Below are positions 8,766 through 17,838 of a stretch of DNA of 64,000 bases, piece after piece (positions within the stretch are counted from its first letter, which is position 1; every line of letters starts with the position of its first letter). Position numbers and translations under genes: made by a program. The DNA is taken from contig NZ_ATYR01000015.1 in the NCBI RefSeq assembly GCF_000427785.1, forward strand, positions 1 through 64,000. Direction: 5' to 3'. The DNA comes from Massilia alkalitolerans DSM 17462. GTDB lineage: Bacteria > Pseudomonadota > Gammaproteobacteria > Burkholderiales > Burkholderiaceae_D. Below the pieces are notes generated by a model. It was not told where the DNA came from. It did no database searches and saw nothing but the letters and a program-made list of their open reading frames with translations.

Positions 8766-9358
8766 TCGACCATATCAGGAACAATCTCGTCGAAGCGCGG
8801 GATGCACTTGACCGCCTCATCAGTGACGATGCCCAGCTGGGCAATATCCAGACCGGCGCGACCCTGCTCATCGCTGCGTTGCAAAGCGGACGCCGCATTA
8901 TCTCGTGCGGCAACGGCGGCTCGATGTGCGATGCGATGCACCTGGCGGAAGAGCTGTCAGGGAGATTCCGTGAGGATCGCCCTGCCATGGCGGCGGTAGC
9001 CATCAGCGATCCGAGCTACATCAGCTGCGTGGCCAACGACTATGGTTACGAACAAGTGTTCGCTCGCTTCGTCGAGGGCAACGGCGTCGCCGGTGACGTC
9101 CTGTTTGCGATCAGCACGAGCGGCAGCAGCCAGTCCGTGGTCCTCGCTGCGCAAGCCGCCCGTTCAAAAGGAATGAAGGTGATCGGTCTGACCGGGCGAC
9201 CCGGGTCGCAGCTTGCGCATGCTGCCGACGTGTGCATCTGCACGAGTGCTGGACGCTATGCCGACCGGGTGCAGGAACTCCACATCAAGGTGATCCACAT
9301 CCTGATCGAACTGGTGGAGCGTGCCCTGCAACCAGCGAACTATGCCGTAGAACCTTAA
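8762..9358 (+). CDS. gmhA: Sedoheptulose-7-phosphate isomerase (GmhA-like)
   Basis: A 198-residue SIS-fold protein of GmhA length. Visible motifs are the phosphosugar site CGNGGSMCDAMHLAEELSG, the STSGSS loop, and the C-terminal QELHIKVIHILIE segment. The H-x3-E pair in the first segment and the Gln/His pair in the last correspond to the zinc-site residues of GmhA. GmhA makes D-glycero-D-manno-heptose 7-phosphate for LPS core synthesis. Unusually it is coupled by an ATGA overlap to czcD and is the last gene of the efflux transcript. It may sustain LPS integrity under metal stress or act as a metal-resistant copy of a zinc enzyme; both are inferences. Confidence 0.88.
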   Translation: MIDHIRNNLVEARDALDRLISDDAQLGNIQTGATLLIAALQSGRRIISCGNGGSMCDAMHLAEELSGRFREDRPAMAAVAISDPSYISCVANDYGYEQVFARFVEGNGVAGDVLFAISTSGSSQSVVLAAQAARSKGMKVIGLTGRPGSQLAHAADVCICTSAGRYADRVQELHIKVIHILIELVERALQPANYAVEP

Positions 9359-9446
9359 GGTCGGGGCAATGGCCGAATGACCGGCCACTACGGCTTGCGA
9401 GGCGGCCGCTGAGCATCCTTGCCACGTGAGCCGGCATACGCCCCCA

Positions 9447-11882
9447 CTATGCGTGGCCACGTTTCTCCTGGCTCTTGAGCAGTCGCAGCCCATTGAAAAC
9501 CACGAGCAGGCTCGCCCCCATGTCCGCGAACACGGCCATCCATAAGGTAGCCGACCCTGCAATCGCAAGCACCAGGAACACCGCCTTGATCGACAGGGCT
9601 GCGACTATGTTCTGCTTCAGGATGGCGGCAGCCTGCCTGCTCAAGCGGATGAACTGCGGGATCTTGCGCAGGTCGTCATCCATCAGCGCAACGTCGGCTG
9701 TTTCAATGGCGGTGTCGGTGCCCGCTGCGCCCATTGCGAACCCGATATCGGCCTTGGCCAGCGCAGGGGCATCGTTGATGCCATCCCCTACCATGCCGAC
9801 GGTGCCGAATCGCGCCACCTCATCATTGATGGCAGAGAGCTTATCCTCGGGCAGCATGTTCCCGCGGGCGTCATCGATGCCCACCTGCCGTGCGATCGCC
9901 GTGGCCGTCACCGCATTGTCACCGGTGAGCATGACCGTCCGGATTCCCAACTGGTGAAGCTGGGCCAGCGCTTCGCGACTGGTTTCACGAATGGTATCGG
10001 CCACCCCGATCACCAGCAGTGGCGACGTCTCATCGCAGAGGACAACCGCGGTCTTGCCTTCACCCTCCAGTTTCGACAAGACGCTTTCCGTCGCGGTGCT
10101 GCAGATGCCGAGCTCCTCGACCAGGCGGTGATTGCCGAGGTAGTACCACTTCCCGTCGATCCGCCCTTTCGTGCCACGTCCGGTCAGGGCCTCGAACTCG
10201 GTCACGGAAGCGAGGGGCAGGTCCAGGCCCGAGTTTTGCCAGTAGCGGCTCACCGCGGTTGATACCGGATGGTCGGAGCGGTCCGCGAGAGCGGCCGCGA
10301 GTTGCAGATGAGTTTGTGCATCGCCTTGCAGGGGCAACACGTCCGTCACCTCGGGTTTGCCTTGGGTGATCGTGCCGGTCTTGTCCAGTGCCAGCGAGCG
10401 CAGTTTGCCGCCCTGCTCCAGGTAGACACCGCCTTTGATGAGGATGCCGGCCCGCGCTGCTGCCGCCAGGCCGCTGACGACGGTGACCGGGGTCGAGATC
10501 ACCAGGGCGCAGGGGCAGGCGATCACCAGCAGGACGAGTGCCTTGTAAATCCATGGCATCCATTCGGCGCCCAGCATGAGCGGCGGCACCAGGGCGACGG
10601 CGAGCGCGATGGCGAACACGATAGGCGTATAGATGCTGGAGAAGCGGTCGACAAAGCGCTGCGTGGGCGCGCGGCTGCCCTGTGCGTCCTCGACCGCGCG
10701 GATGATGCGCGACAGGGTCGAGTTGCTGTGGCCGGCGGTGACGCGGTATTCGAACGAGCCGGTTTCATTGATCGTGCCCGCAAACACCTTGTCGCCGACC
10801 GTCTTTGGTACCGGCATGCTCTCGCCCGTGATCGGCGCCTGGTTGACGGAAGACTGGCCAGTGCTCACTTCCCCATCCAGGGCGATCCGCTCGCCGGGCG
10901 CGACACGGGCCAGGGCGCCGATCGCGACCGTGGTAGCGTCCTGTTCACTCCAGCTACCGTCGCCAAGACGTACGCTGACCCGCTCGGGTGTCAGTGCCAT
11001 CAGGCCCTGGATGGCGTTTCTCGCACGGTCGAGCGAGCGGGCCTCGATCATCTCGGCAAGCGCGAAAAGGACCATGACCATTGCCGCTTCCGGCCACTGC
11101 CCGATCAATACCGCGCCAGTCACCGCGATCGACATCAGGGCATTGATATTAAGGTTGCGGTTCTTGAGTGCGATCCAGCCTTTCTTGTATACTCCCAGGC
11201 CCGTCGTCACGATCGCAAGCAGCGATAGCAGGATGACCGGCCACCAGTTTTCATCGCCCGTCGTCCATGCGACGACTTCGGCACCGACTGCTGCGACCAA
11301 GCCCAGTGCAAGGACTGCATACTGCCGCTTTCGGGAGGCGGGTGGCACCGCCTCGGCTCGTCCTTGTCCAGCCGCAACGAGCACCGCCTGCATACCGATG
11401 GACGTCAGTGCATCCTGGATCGCCGCTGCTGGCCCACTATGCCTGACGACCAAACGACGCTGGACGAGATTGAAGTCGAGCTGTTCAACCTGCGGCAGGC
11501 CGGACAGCTTATTACGGATGAGCGCCTCTTCGGTTGGGCAATCCATGTTCTCGATTCGGAAAACAGTGCCGGCTGCTGACCCGCTCTGCTCATCGGTTTG
11601 TTCAACCACCGGGTCCATGCCGACCGCCCGTACTGCTGCAAGGATCGCCTGTGGATCGCCGAGGCTGTGTTCCACCCGCAAACGGCGCTGGACAAGATTG
11701 AACTCGAGCCTTCCGACGCCTGCGACGCGCCCGAGCGCTTGTCGCAGCAGTCCCTCTTCTGTCGGGCAGTCCATCTGGTCGATGCGAATGATAAGGGACC
11801 GGTCCAGTGCCGCAGGCGAAGTACCCGCGGTTTCGATCACTGCGGACTTCTCGCAACATGATTTGGTCTGGCATTCCGACAT
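9447..11882 (-). CDS. cadA: Zn/Cd/Pb-exporting P1B-type ATPase
   Basis: An 811-residue P1B-2 ATPase. The N-terminus is Cys-rich (ECQTKSCCEKS) and followed by two HMA-like domains in which the usual CxxC is replaced by MDCPTEE (near residues 37 and 110). Then come the CPC transmembrane site (IACPCALVISTP), phosphorylation site DKTGTIT, the SDHPVS motif and the hinge GDGINDAP. It pumps Zn, Cd or Pb out of the cytoplasm. The reading frame extends upstream to 11,948, but the ATG at 11,882 has AAGGAG seven bases before it and lies just downstream of the MerR-type promoter. It is divergent from the regulator at 11,973. Confidence 0.94.
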   Translation of the reverse strand: MSECQTKSCCEKSAVIETAGTSPAALDRSLIIRIDQMDCPTEEGLLRQALGRVAGVGRLEFNLVQRRLRVEHSLGDPQAILAAVRAVGMDPVVEQTDEQSGSAAGTVFRIENMDCPTEEALIRNKLSGLPQVEQLDFNLVQRRLVVRHSGPAAAIQDALTSIGMQAVLVAAGQGRAEAVPPASRKRQYAVLALGLVAAVGAEVVAWTTGDENWWPVILLSLLAIVTTGLGVYKKGWIALKNRNLNINALMSIAVTGAVLIGQWPEAAMVMVLFALAEMIEARSLDRARNAIQGLMALTPERVSVRLGDGSWSEQDATTVAIGALARVAPGERIALDGEVSTGQSSVNQAPITGESMPVPKTVGDKVFAGTINETGSFEYRVTAGHSNSTLSRIIRAVEDAQGSRAPTQRFVDRFSSIYTPIVFAIALAVALVPPLMLGAEWMPWIYKALVLLVIACPCALVISTPVTVVSGLAAAARAGILIKGGVYLEQGGKLRSLALDKTGTITQGKPEVTDVLPLQGDAQTHLQLAAALADRSDHPVSTAVSRYWQNSGLDLPLASVTEFEALTGRGTKGRIDGKWYYLGNHRLVEELGICSTATESVLSKLEGEGKTAVVLCDETSPLLVIGVADTIRETSREALAQLHQLGIRTVMLTGDNAVTATAIARQVGIDDARGNMLPEDKLSAINDEVARFGTVGMVGDGINDAPALAKADIGFAMGAAGTDTAIETADVALMDDDLRKIPQFIRLSRQAAAILKQNIVAALSIKAVFLVLAIAGSATLWMAVFADMGASLLVVFNGLRLLKSQEKRGHA

Positions 11883-11913
11883 GACGACTCCTTGAGAACT
11901 GTGTATAGTCTGC

Positions 11914-11944
11914 ATTAAACACCCTGTAGCGGGTACGGGGTCAA
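11914..11944 (-). promoter_or_regulatory. MerR-type promoter/operator of the P-type ATPase gene
   Basis: Read on the minus strand, TTGACC (11,939-11,944) is separated by exactly 19 bp from TTTAAT (11,914-11,919). The spacer holds a dyad with arms ACCCCGTA and TACAGGGT. The long spacer and dyad are the signature of promoters twisted into activity by metal-bound MerR-family activators. The divergent MerR gene at 11,973 is the natural regulator. Confidence 0.9.
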
Positions 11945-11972
11945 GCACTAACTTAACGTACGGGGATTTCTC

Positions 11973-12401
11973 TTGAAAATTGGCGAATTGGCAGACCGCT
12001 CAGGCTGCTTGGTTGAAACCATCCGCTACTATGAGCGCATTGGATTGCTCGCCCCGCCTGAGCGGTCCGCGAACAACTATCGAGCCTATAATGAGCTTCA
12101 CGCTGAGCGCTTGCTGTTCATCCGGCATTGCCGCGCCTTGGACATGACACTCGATGAGATCCGGACGCTGCTCGATTTTCGCGAGGCCCCGGGAAAAAAC
12201 TGCGAGGGCGTCAACGCGCTGCTCGACAAGCACATCGGGCACATCGTCGACCGTATAGCAAACCTGTCAGTACTGGAGACGCAGCTCAGAGACCTCAGGA
12301 GCCGTTGCGCCGCCACCGACAGCACAAACCCGTGCGAAATCCTGCAGGCGCTCGGCACTGTGGATGCTTGCGACGAGCCAACACGGCTTGGGCGCCATTG
12401 A
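11973..12401 (+). CDS. MerR-family metal-responsive regulator (CadR/PbrR type)
   Basis: A 142-residue MerR protein. The N-terminal winged helix (MKIGELADRSGCLVETIRYY) is followed by a dimerisation helix and metal-site cysteines: one in GKNCEGVN, one near SRC, and one in NPCEIL, the spacing of CadR/PbrR sensors of Cd and Pb. The start is TTG at 11,973, the only start that gives the canonical MKIGELA N-terminus, with a GGGGA site upstream. It is divergent from the ATPase gene and most likely activates it. The similar operator at 12,514 suggests that it also controls pbrT. Confidence 0.9.
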   Translation: MKIGELADRSGCLVETIRYYERIGLLAPPERSANNYRAYNELHAERLLFIRHCRALDMTLDEIRTLLDFREAPGKNCEGVNALLDKHIGHIVDRIANLSVLETQLRDLRSRCAATDSTNPCEILQALGTVDACDEPTRLGRH

Positions 12402-12513
12402 TTAGCCCTGAACCTTCCGCGCCATCACTGCACCGCCAGGCCGTAACGAACCCTCGATGTTCATGCCATTGGCCTGCTGACATTGCCGGATCAGCGAACA
12501 GCCGGCAATACGC

Positions 12514-12544
12514 TTGACCTTCAAGTAGCTAGAAGGTGTTAAAT
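12514..12544 (+). promoter_or_regulatory. MerR-type promoter/operator of pbrT
   Basis: TTGACC (12,514-12,519), a 19-bp spacer and TTAAAT (12,539-12,544). The dyad arms ACCTTC and GAAGGT lie symmetrically in the spacer. This is nearly identical in form to the PbrR-controlled promoters of pbr operons and to the ATPase promoter 600 bp away. Confidence 0.92.
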
Positions 12545-12579
12545 GTCAGGTTCTCGAACCTGAAGACAAGTACCCTGAT

Positions 12580-14508
12580 ATGACGTACCCCATTTGGCGT
12601 CGGCTGATAGCCTTCGTAATGTTCTGCTGCTGCGTGATCGGTACAACACACGCAAATCCCAAATCATCAGAAGCGGAAGTCCGCCAGCTCTGGCAACTGC
12701 TCGACTATGTCGCCGTCGACTACGCCGGCGCGGTCCAGAACGGAGCGATTGTCAGCGAACTGGAATATGGCGAAATGCAGGAGTTCTCGACGCGCGCGCA
12801 GAACCAGGTGAACGCATTGCCTCCGCATCCCTTACATGCAGAACTTGCAGCTGCTACCACCAGGCTGAAGCAGGCGGTCGAGCGCAAGGAATCACCGCAA
12901 CAGGTTTCCCGGCTTGCGCGAGAGGCAAACCGTTTGCTGCTGCGGGCCTACCCCTTCCCGGTTGCGCCGCGCGCCCTGCCCGACCTGGCCCGCGGTGCAG
13001 CGCTGTACCAGGCGCAATGCGCTTCATGCCACGGATCGGCCGGCGCCGGCGATGGCGCACTCGCGGCCAAGCTCGAACCCAAACCGATCGCATTTACCGA
13101 TGAGGAAAGAGCCCGCTCCCGTTCTCTCATGGCCCTGTATCAGGTAATCAGCCAGGGTGTCGAGGGCACATCGATGCCGGCGTTTGCAGGCTTGCCCGAG
13201 CATGAGCGCTGGTCCCTGGCGTTTTATGTCGGCAGCTTGGCATTCAAGGACACGGACATCGCAGCCGGAGAGTCTGCATTCGTACAGAACAACACCGCGT
13301 CCGCCACGATTCCCGACATGAACACGCTCGTGACGGTAACCGAAGAAGAACTGGCGAAGGCAAGCGCACCGTCGACCGCCCGGGCGGTTCTGGCGTACGC
13401 ACGGACCCACCCCGAGGTGGTACGGGAGCAGCAGGAACGCAAGGGCATCGTCCTTGCGCGCAAACTGCTGCAGGATAGTCTGGATGCCTTGAAGAGTAAC
13501 CAGCGCGCGAAGGCCACCGAGCTTGCTTTATCGGCCTACCTGGACGGCTTCGAGCCGCTCGAGGCGAGGCTCGATGCGACCGACCGCCAGCTCCTGGTGG
13601 ACGTGGAACGAACCATGCAGCTGTACCGGGGCGCGGTTGCACAAGGCAATGTGCTGCGTGCGACCGAATACGCCGGGCAACTCGACGCGTATTTCGTACG
13701 TGTCGAGGAGCTCACCGGCGCGAACAAGACCGACGCGACGACGGTGTTCGTGGGCGCGTTGACGATTCTCCTGCGCGAAGGTGTCGAAGCCCTGTTGATC
13801 GTGATCGCGATGGTCGCATTCCTCCGCAAAGCGGAGCGTCCAGAAGCCTTGCACTACGTGCACGCAGGCTGGATTTCGGCGTTGGCTGCAGGCGCCTTGA
13901 CATGGGTGGTGGCCACCTATGTGGTCAGCATCAGTGGCGCGAGCCGCGAAGTGACCGAAGGCCTGTCGTCGCTCTTCGCCGCGGCGGTATTGCTGTCGGT
14001 CGGGCTATGGATGCACCAGAAAAGCCAGGCCGGACAGTGGCAGGCCTATCTCAAGCAGCATTTGACCGCGGCGATGGAAAAACGCTCCGCATGGGCCTTG
14101 TTTGCCTTGGCTTTCATCGCGGTATACCGGGAAGTCTTTGAAACCGTCCTGTTCTACTCGGCGCTCGCAGCCGACGGCAACGGCCCTGCCCTATTGGGAG
14201 GATTCGTGACAGGCCTCGTCCTGCTGTCGGTAATTGCTGTGATTTTCCTGCGTACCAGTGCGCGCATGCCGATCGGTAAATTTTTCTCGTTCAGCTCCGT
14301 GCTGGTCGCTGCCCTAGCAGTTGTCCTGGTCGGAAAAGGGATCGCAGGGCTGCAGGAAGCCGGATGGCTGACGGCCACGCCGGTCACGGGACTGCGCGTG
14401 CCCGTGCTTGGGATCTACCCGACCATACAGACCTATGGAGCGCAACTGGCCCTGCTTCTGGCAGCTGGCCTTGGTTTTGGATTTAACTTGGTAAAAGCTC
14501 GCAGATAG
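12580..14508 (+). CDS. pbrT: PbrT-like lead/iron uptake permease (FTR1 family with cytochrome c domain)
   Basis: A 642-residue protein. After a signal peptide (about residues 1-25), the periplasmic part has a c-type haem site CASCHG near residue 147. The C-terminal half is an FTR1-family permease with about seven TM helices and two REGVE/YREVFE motifs that bind ferric iron in FTR1 and probably Pb(II) in PbrT. In pbr operons PbrT imports lead so that it is trapped and exported by the other gene products. It is driven by its own 19-bp-spacer promoter. No good Shine-Dalgarno sequence precedes the ATG. Confidence 0.88.
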   Translation: MTYPIWRRLIAFVMFCCCVIGTTHANPKSSEAEVRQLWQLLDYVAVDYAGAVQNGAIVSELEYGEMQEFSTRAQNQVNALPPHPLHAELAAATTRLKQAVERKESPQQVSRLAREANRLLLRAYPFPVAPRALPDLARGAALYQAQCASCHGSAGAGDGALAAKLEPKPIAFTDEERARSRSLMALYQVISQGVEGTSMPAFAGLPEHERWSLAFYVGSLAFKDTDIAAGESAFVQNNTASATIPDMNTLVTVTEEELAKASAPSTARAVLAYARTHPEVVREQQERKGIVLARKLLQDSLDALKSNQRAKATELALSAYLDGFEPLEARLDATDRQLLVDVERTMQLYRGAVAQGNVLRATEYAGQLDAYFVRVEELTGANKTDATTVFVGALTILLREGVEALLIVIAMVAFLRKAERPEALHYVHAGWISALAAGALTWVVATYVVSISGASREVTEGLSSLFAAAVLLSVGLWMHQKSQAGQWQAYLKQHLTAAMEKRSAWALFALAFIAVYREVFETVLFYSALAADGNGPALLGGFVTGLVLLSVIAVIFLRTSARMPIGKFFSFSSVLVAALAVVLVGKGIAGLQEAGWLTATPVTGLRVPVLGIYPTIQTYGAQLALLLAAGLGFGFNLVKARR

Positions 14509-14528
14509 TCAGCTGACAAGGAGCAATC

Positions 14529-14894
14529 ATGAGAAACAAGACAGTTATTACCATTCCATTGGCAGCTCTCGTGCTCTTGGGTGGCTGTGCCGACCCAAGT
14601 CTTGGACGAAACAGCAGAACTGGCTGGGTTACTGAATTTTATACGGCAGAGAGGCTTGCGGCGGACCGCCCTGCCTGCCTGGCAAATCTCAGCGACGTAG
14701 ACATTGCTAGCCAACGATACGCCTTATTTAGGTACTATTATCTCCGATCATATAAACATATAAGCGTATTGGTACCTGATTCAATTGAGGTTCACCTTCA
14801 CGATAAGGTCGAGATATCCCCGCCCTCATGTCAGAACGGGGCCTTGCCGAAAGTCGTGCAGGTGCTGAAGCATTCCACACAAAGAGACAGGTAA
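14529..14894 (+). CDS. Small lipoprotein, function unknown
   Basis: A 121-residue protein with a lipoprotein signal (VLLGGC, lipidated Cys near residue 20). A strong CAAGGAG site precedes the ATG, and it starts 20 bases after pbrT, so it is likely co-transcribed. The mature part has no motif I recognise. Base composition is lower in GC than its neighbours after about 14,700. A role in the lead/zinc response is suggested only by position. Confidence 0.7.
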   Translation: MRNKTVITIPLAALVLLGGCADPSLGRNSRTGWVTEFYTAERLAADRPACLANLSDVDIASQRYALFRYYYLRSYKHISVLVPDSIEVHLHDKVEISPPSCQNGALPKVVQVLKHSTQRDR

Positions 14895-15025
14895 CCAATC
14901 CCGCAAGAACGGTGAGTATTTGCCGTCGATTGGGCCTTTCTGTGCTCATCCGAATCCAGTCTGCAGCGCTTGGTCCTTGCAATGTCCGACCGCACGTACT
15001 CCCGCTGATACTTACGGAGATCTAA

Positions 15026-15643
15026 ATGAAGGGTAGCAATAACGATAGTTCTGACGAACCAAGCCTGGATGCTGCTAACGAACGCGATCGCAACATTCTA
15101 TGGAAGGTCCTACTGATCAATCTGGGGCAGTGCCTGGCCGGCGTTGTAGGCGGCACCTGGGCATCCTCAACCGCGGTGATCGGCGCAGGCCTCGATAACT
15201 TGGGGGATGCCGCCGTCTACGGCGTGAGTTTGTACGCGGTCGGCAGGTCTGCGGCGATCAAGACACGTGCGGCACTGTTATCCGGATGGCTCCTCATTGG
15301 ATTTGCCTGCCTGTTGTTGATAGAGGTTGTCCGTCGCTTCCTCGGCGGTGAAGCCCCGTTGGGACCTGCCATGATGGGGATGGCCGCAGCAAATGCGCTT
15401 CTTAATATTTATTGCATCCGCCTCTTGAAGCAACATCGCGGCCAGGACGTGAACTTCAAAGCTTCCGCTATCTTCACGAATAACGATTCGATCGTGAACG
15501 GCGCGATCGTGTTATCTGGCGCGTTGGTGATGTGGACAAAATCCAACATTCCCGATCTGCTGCTTGGAACAGTGGTCTCGTTTATTGCTGCAAAAGGAGG
15601 ATATGAAATCCTCTCCGAAGCGAAGGAGACTCGAGCAGCGTAG
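15026..15643 (+). CDS. CDF-family transmembrane protein without C-terminal domain
   Basis: A 205-residue protein with about six TM helices. The segment GAGLDNLGDAAVYGVSLYAV keeps the paired Asp residues of the CDF site in TM2, and NNDSIVNGAI matches TM5. It is closely similar to the transmembrane part of the CDF protein at 25,660 (shared DAAVYG, LYAVGR and KTRAA stretches) but lacks both the N-terminal HMA-like domains and any cytoplasmic C-terminal domain. The start follows a CGGAGAT site. Function as a metal exporter is inferred from the family. Confidence 0.8.
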   Translation: MKGSNNDSSDEPSLDAANERDRNILWKVLLINLGQCLAGVVGGTWASSTAVIGAGLDNLGDAAVYGVSLYAVGRSAAIKTRAALLSGWLLIGFACLLLIEVVRRFLGGEAPLGPAMMGMAAANALLNIYCIRLLKQHRGQDVNFKASAIFTNNDSIVNGAIVLSGALVMWTKSNIPDLLLGTVVSFIAAKGGYEILSEAKETRAA

Positions 15644-15703
15644 CGACATGTGTCGTGCTCATGATCAAGCGACTTGAACCGCCGCAGCTTTCGTGAGGTC
15701 GGT

Positions 15704-16045
15704 TTATGTGAGCCAGGCCGATACGGCCGGACTGGTCAGCTGCTTATAATAATTTGCCTCCGATTCGGTGTGCGGTATATAGCCGAGTGGCTCAAGCAGG
15801 CGATGGTGGCTGGAAACGAGATACCCATTCCAACGTGGCCAATTCGGGGAGCTCCCGCGTCTTCCAGGGACCGCGGTGGATCAGCTCAGTTTTGTCAAGT
15901 CCGTTGATGGTCTCGGTTAGGGCGTCGTCAATATCTATCGCCCTTGCTGCCCACAGACGGCTCGATGCCGGACCGGCTGACAATGCGCACAGCGCGCTCG
16001 ATGATTTCGTGGGAATACTTGGGTTGCTTCCGATGATTCCATTTT
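15704..16045 (-). pseudogene. Deleted, frameshifted IS3-family transposase remnant
   Basis: On the minus strand three short pieces of an IS3-type element can be read. An OrfA-like start (KYSHEIIERAVRIVSRSG) runs into an OrfB C-terminal part (DALTETINGLDKTELIHRG, GPWKTRELPELATLEWVS), which changes frame into HHRLLEPLGYIPHTESEANY and stops at 15,704. The catalytic DDE core is missing, so this is an internal deletion derivative with at least two frame changes. It cannot encode an active transposase. It separates the pbr-like genes from the czcE/lspA/czcA block. Confidence 0.8.
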
Positions 16046-16148
16046 CTCAAACAATAGAGCCTCTACAAAATCCGGGGCGGTTCAGTTCGACGCCGCGGGC
16101 GGCATCGAACCGGTGATAGTGCGCTACCAAAACGCCAAATGACAAAGC

Positions 16149-16511
16149 TTAGTTGGCGTACATTGGACTTTCCTCAACATAGATCATTACCTTCGATGCG
16201 TCAGGAAGGATGTTCGCCAACGGGATCGGCAGTACGCCAAGCGTATCGAACGTCCAGGTAACGCTTCTGGAGCCGTCCACGATACGGACAGTCTCGAGTC
16301 GCTTGACGTGAATCGATCTGGTCTTGCCTGCCACTATTGTGATAATGCGGTCGGGCACTGCACTCGAGGAGTATCCGAACGGTGCTGCCCGCCCTGACTT
16401 CGCTTCTGTCGCGCTCCCTACGGGCACTCCCCCCTCATTGGCTCGGGAGTCGAGTGGAACGAACATGCATGCGAGGAGTACCGCGCATACGAAGTTGATG
16501 TGAGTCTTCAT
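16149..16511 (-). CDS. czcE: CzcE-like periplasmic metal-binding protein
   Basis: A 120-residue protein with a signal peptide (cleavage after DSRA). The mature domain contains SVTWTFDTLG followed by PLANILPD and a C-terminal IYVEESPMYAN. These match the CzcE family of Cupriavidus, whose members bind Cu(II) and are induced with czc genes. An AGGAA site precedes the ATG. It is on the strand opposite to the pbrT transcript and downstream of the czcI-like gene at 16,789. Confidence 0.75.
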   Translation of the reverse strand: MKTHINFVCAVLLACMFVPLDSRANEGGVPVGSATEAKSGRAAPFGYSSSAVPDRIITIVAGKTRSIHVKRLETVRIVDGSRSVTWTFDTLGVLPIPLANILPDASKVMIYVEESPMYAN

Positions 16512-16788
16512 TGAATTTTCCTGTTAAACGTTTGATTTTTCAAGGGCACTGACTCTCGACGTGGGCTATTGTGGGCCGCTATGGTCGTGAGTAAGGCACG
16601 TATGCACGCGATGCACCTGAATTGCCGGGAAGCGTAAATTGCGACTGCACGGGCAAGGCCCGTAACTCGCACAACTGTGCATCGGCTCGGTCAGGTGCGG
16701 CTGCTTGATTTGTAAAGACGGATGGAGTCGTACAGTGCTTGCGCACGATTACCCATCAAGCGCAGGCGGTAGTTGCCGGCTTCGATGA

Positions 16789-17109
16789 TCAGAGCCATTT
16801 CGGCCGAATCGGGCCATCCAGTATTGGAGACTGGTAATTCAGTTGACTGAGACTGGCGGGAACGGAGCGCGATTGCCCCGACCATTCGATCACCGAAGAA
16901 CCGCTGCCGAGGGGCTGCAAGTCGCATGCCGATACACAAGTTGCGCTGCAGCCAGCTTCGAACAGCACTTGTATTGAATTTTCAGAACCGGTGACGTCGG
17001 ATGCCGCTGCGGTGGCCGGCGCTTCGTCGAAAATCACGCACCATCCTGCCGCCCAGCCAGTCTGTAGCGGCAAAAGCGCGAGCAATATAATCAGAAACAG
17101 GCGCTTCAT
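16789..17109 (-). CDS. Second CzcI-like small secreted protein
   Basis: A 106-residue protein starting MKRLFLIILLALLPLQTGWA, a signal peptide very like that of CzcI. The mature part has Cys clusters (CSATCVSACD) and ends in GPIRPKWL, the same type of C-terminus as CzcI (ERPQW). It lacks the long His run of typical CzcI. The reading frame is open upstream to 17,157, but the start at 17,109 places the signal peptide at the N-terminus. Identification rests on layout rather than strong sequence identity. Confidence 0.55.
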   Translation of the reverse strand: MKRLFLIILLALLPLQTGWAAGWCVIFDEAPATAAASDVTGSENSIQVLFEAGCSATCVSACDLQPLGSGSSVIEWSGQSRSVPASLSQLNYQSPILDGPIRPKWL

Positions 17110-17310
17110 GGAGTCGTTGACTGCTTGGTCACGGAAGAGAACACTGGAGTATGGCAAATTTTACAACGCCCGCCGGGCAAAAACATGGGTCTCGAATTGT
17201 TGTAGATCTGATTATCTTTGTTCTATTGGAGCCGGATCGTCGCCCTGTTCAGACCGCGCCGCGCAACTGGCCAGGCTTCTGGCGGCAGTGCGCTCCCGGG
17301 GGGGCGATGA

Positions 17311-17814
17311 CTACCGTGTCTTGTCGGATACCGGAGGCGCTGCGCGGACACCGAACAGTGCGTGCAACACGATGACCACGGCGCCGATCGTGATCCCGAT
17401 ATCGGCGATGTTGAAAGCTGGCCAGTGATGCGCTCCTACATGCACATCGATCCAGTCAACGACGCCCATCCGCGCAGTTCGGTCAACGAGATTGCCAACC
17501 GCTCCGCCAAGGATCATCGCCAGAGCGATCCTTTCCGCGGAGCCTGTTTCCGGTTTCCGGATCATCCGAACGATCAGGATCGACGCGAGTACGGCTACAA
17601 CGATGAAAAGGTAGCGTTGCCAGCCGCCAGCCGTGGCCAGAAGACCGAACGCCGCTCCCTGATTGATCACATGGACGATGTTCAACAAGGGTAACAACTC
17701 GATCTGCTGGCCGTAGGCCAGACGTTCCACGATCGCGGCTTTGGTGACCAGGTCGGCAAGGGCGATAAGCCCGGCGACCAATACGGCAGCGAGCGGTGAA
17801 AAGGGTTTAGCCAC
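17311..17814 (-). CDS. lspA: Prolipoprotein signal peptidase (signal peptidase II)
   Basis: A 167-residue, four-TM aspartic peptidase that removes the signal peptide of lipoproteins. The catalytic regions are visible: GGAVGNLVDR (first Asp) and FNIADIGI (second Asp), together with the NQGAAFGLL motif. The start is GTG at 17,814, preceded by TAGGA. A plasmid-borne lspA is a regular member of lead-resistance (pbr) loci. Here it is the distal gene of a minus-strand run with lpdA and the second czcCBA. It may process the lipoproteins encoded nearby. Confidence 0.93.
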   Translation of the reverse strand: MAKPFSPLAAVLVAGLIALADLVTKAAIVERLAYGQQIELLPLLNIVHVINQGAAFGLLATAGGWQRYLFIVVAVLASILIVRMIRKPETGSAERIALAMILGGAVGNLVDRTARMGVVDWIDVHVGAHHWPAFNIADIGITIGAVVIVLHALFGVRAAPPVSDKTR

Positions 17815-17838
17815 TATTCGTTCCTATACAGTTGACGG

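Noticed and set aside
16691..16939. 82-residue frame overlapping the second czcI-like gene
   Set aside because: The overlapping frame has a signal peptide and a CzcI-like C-terminus; this one has neither and no ribosome site.
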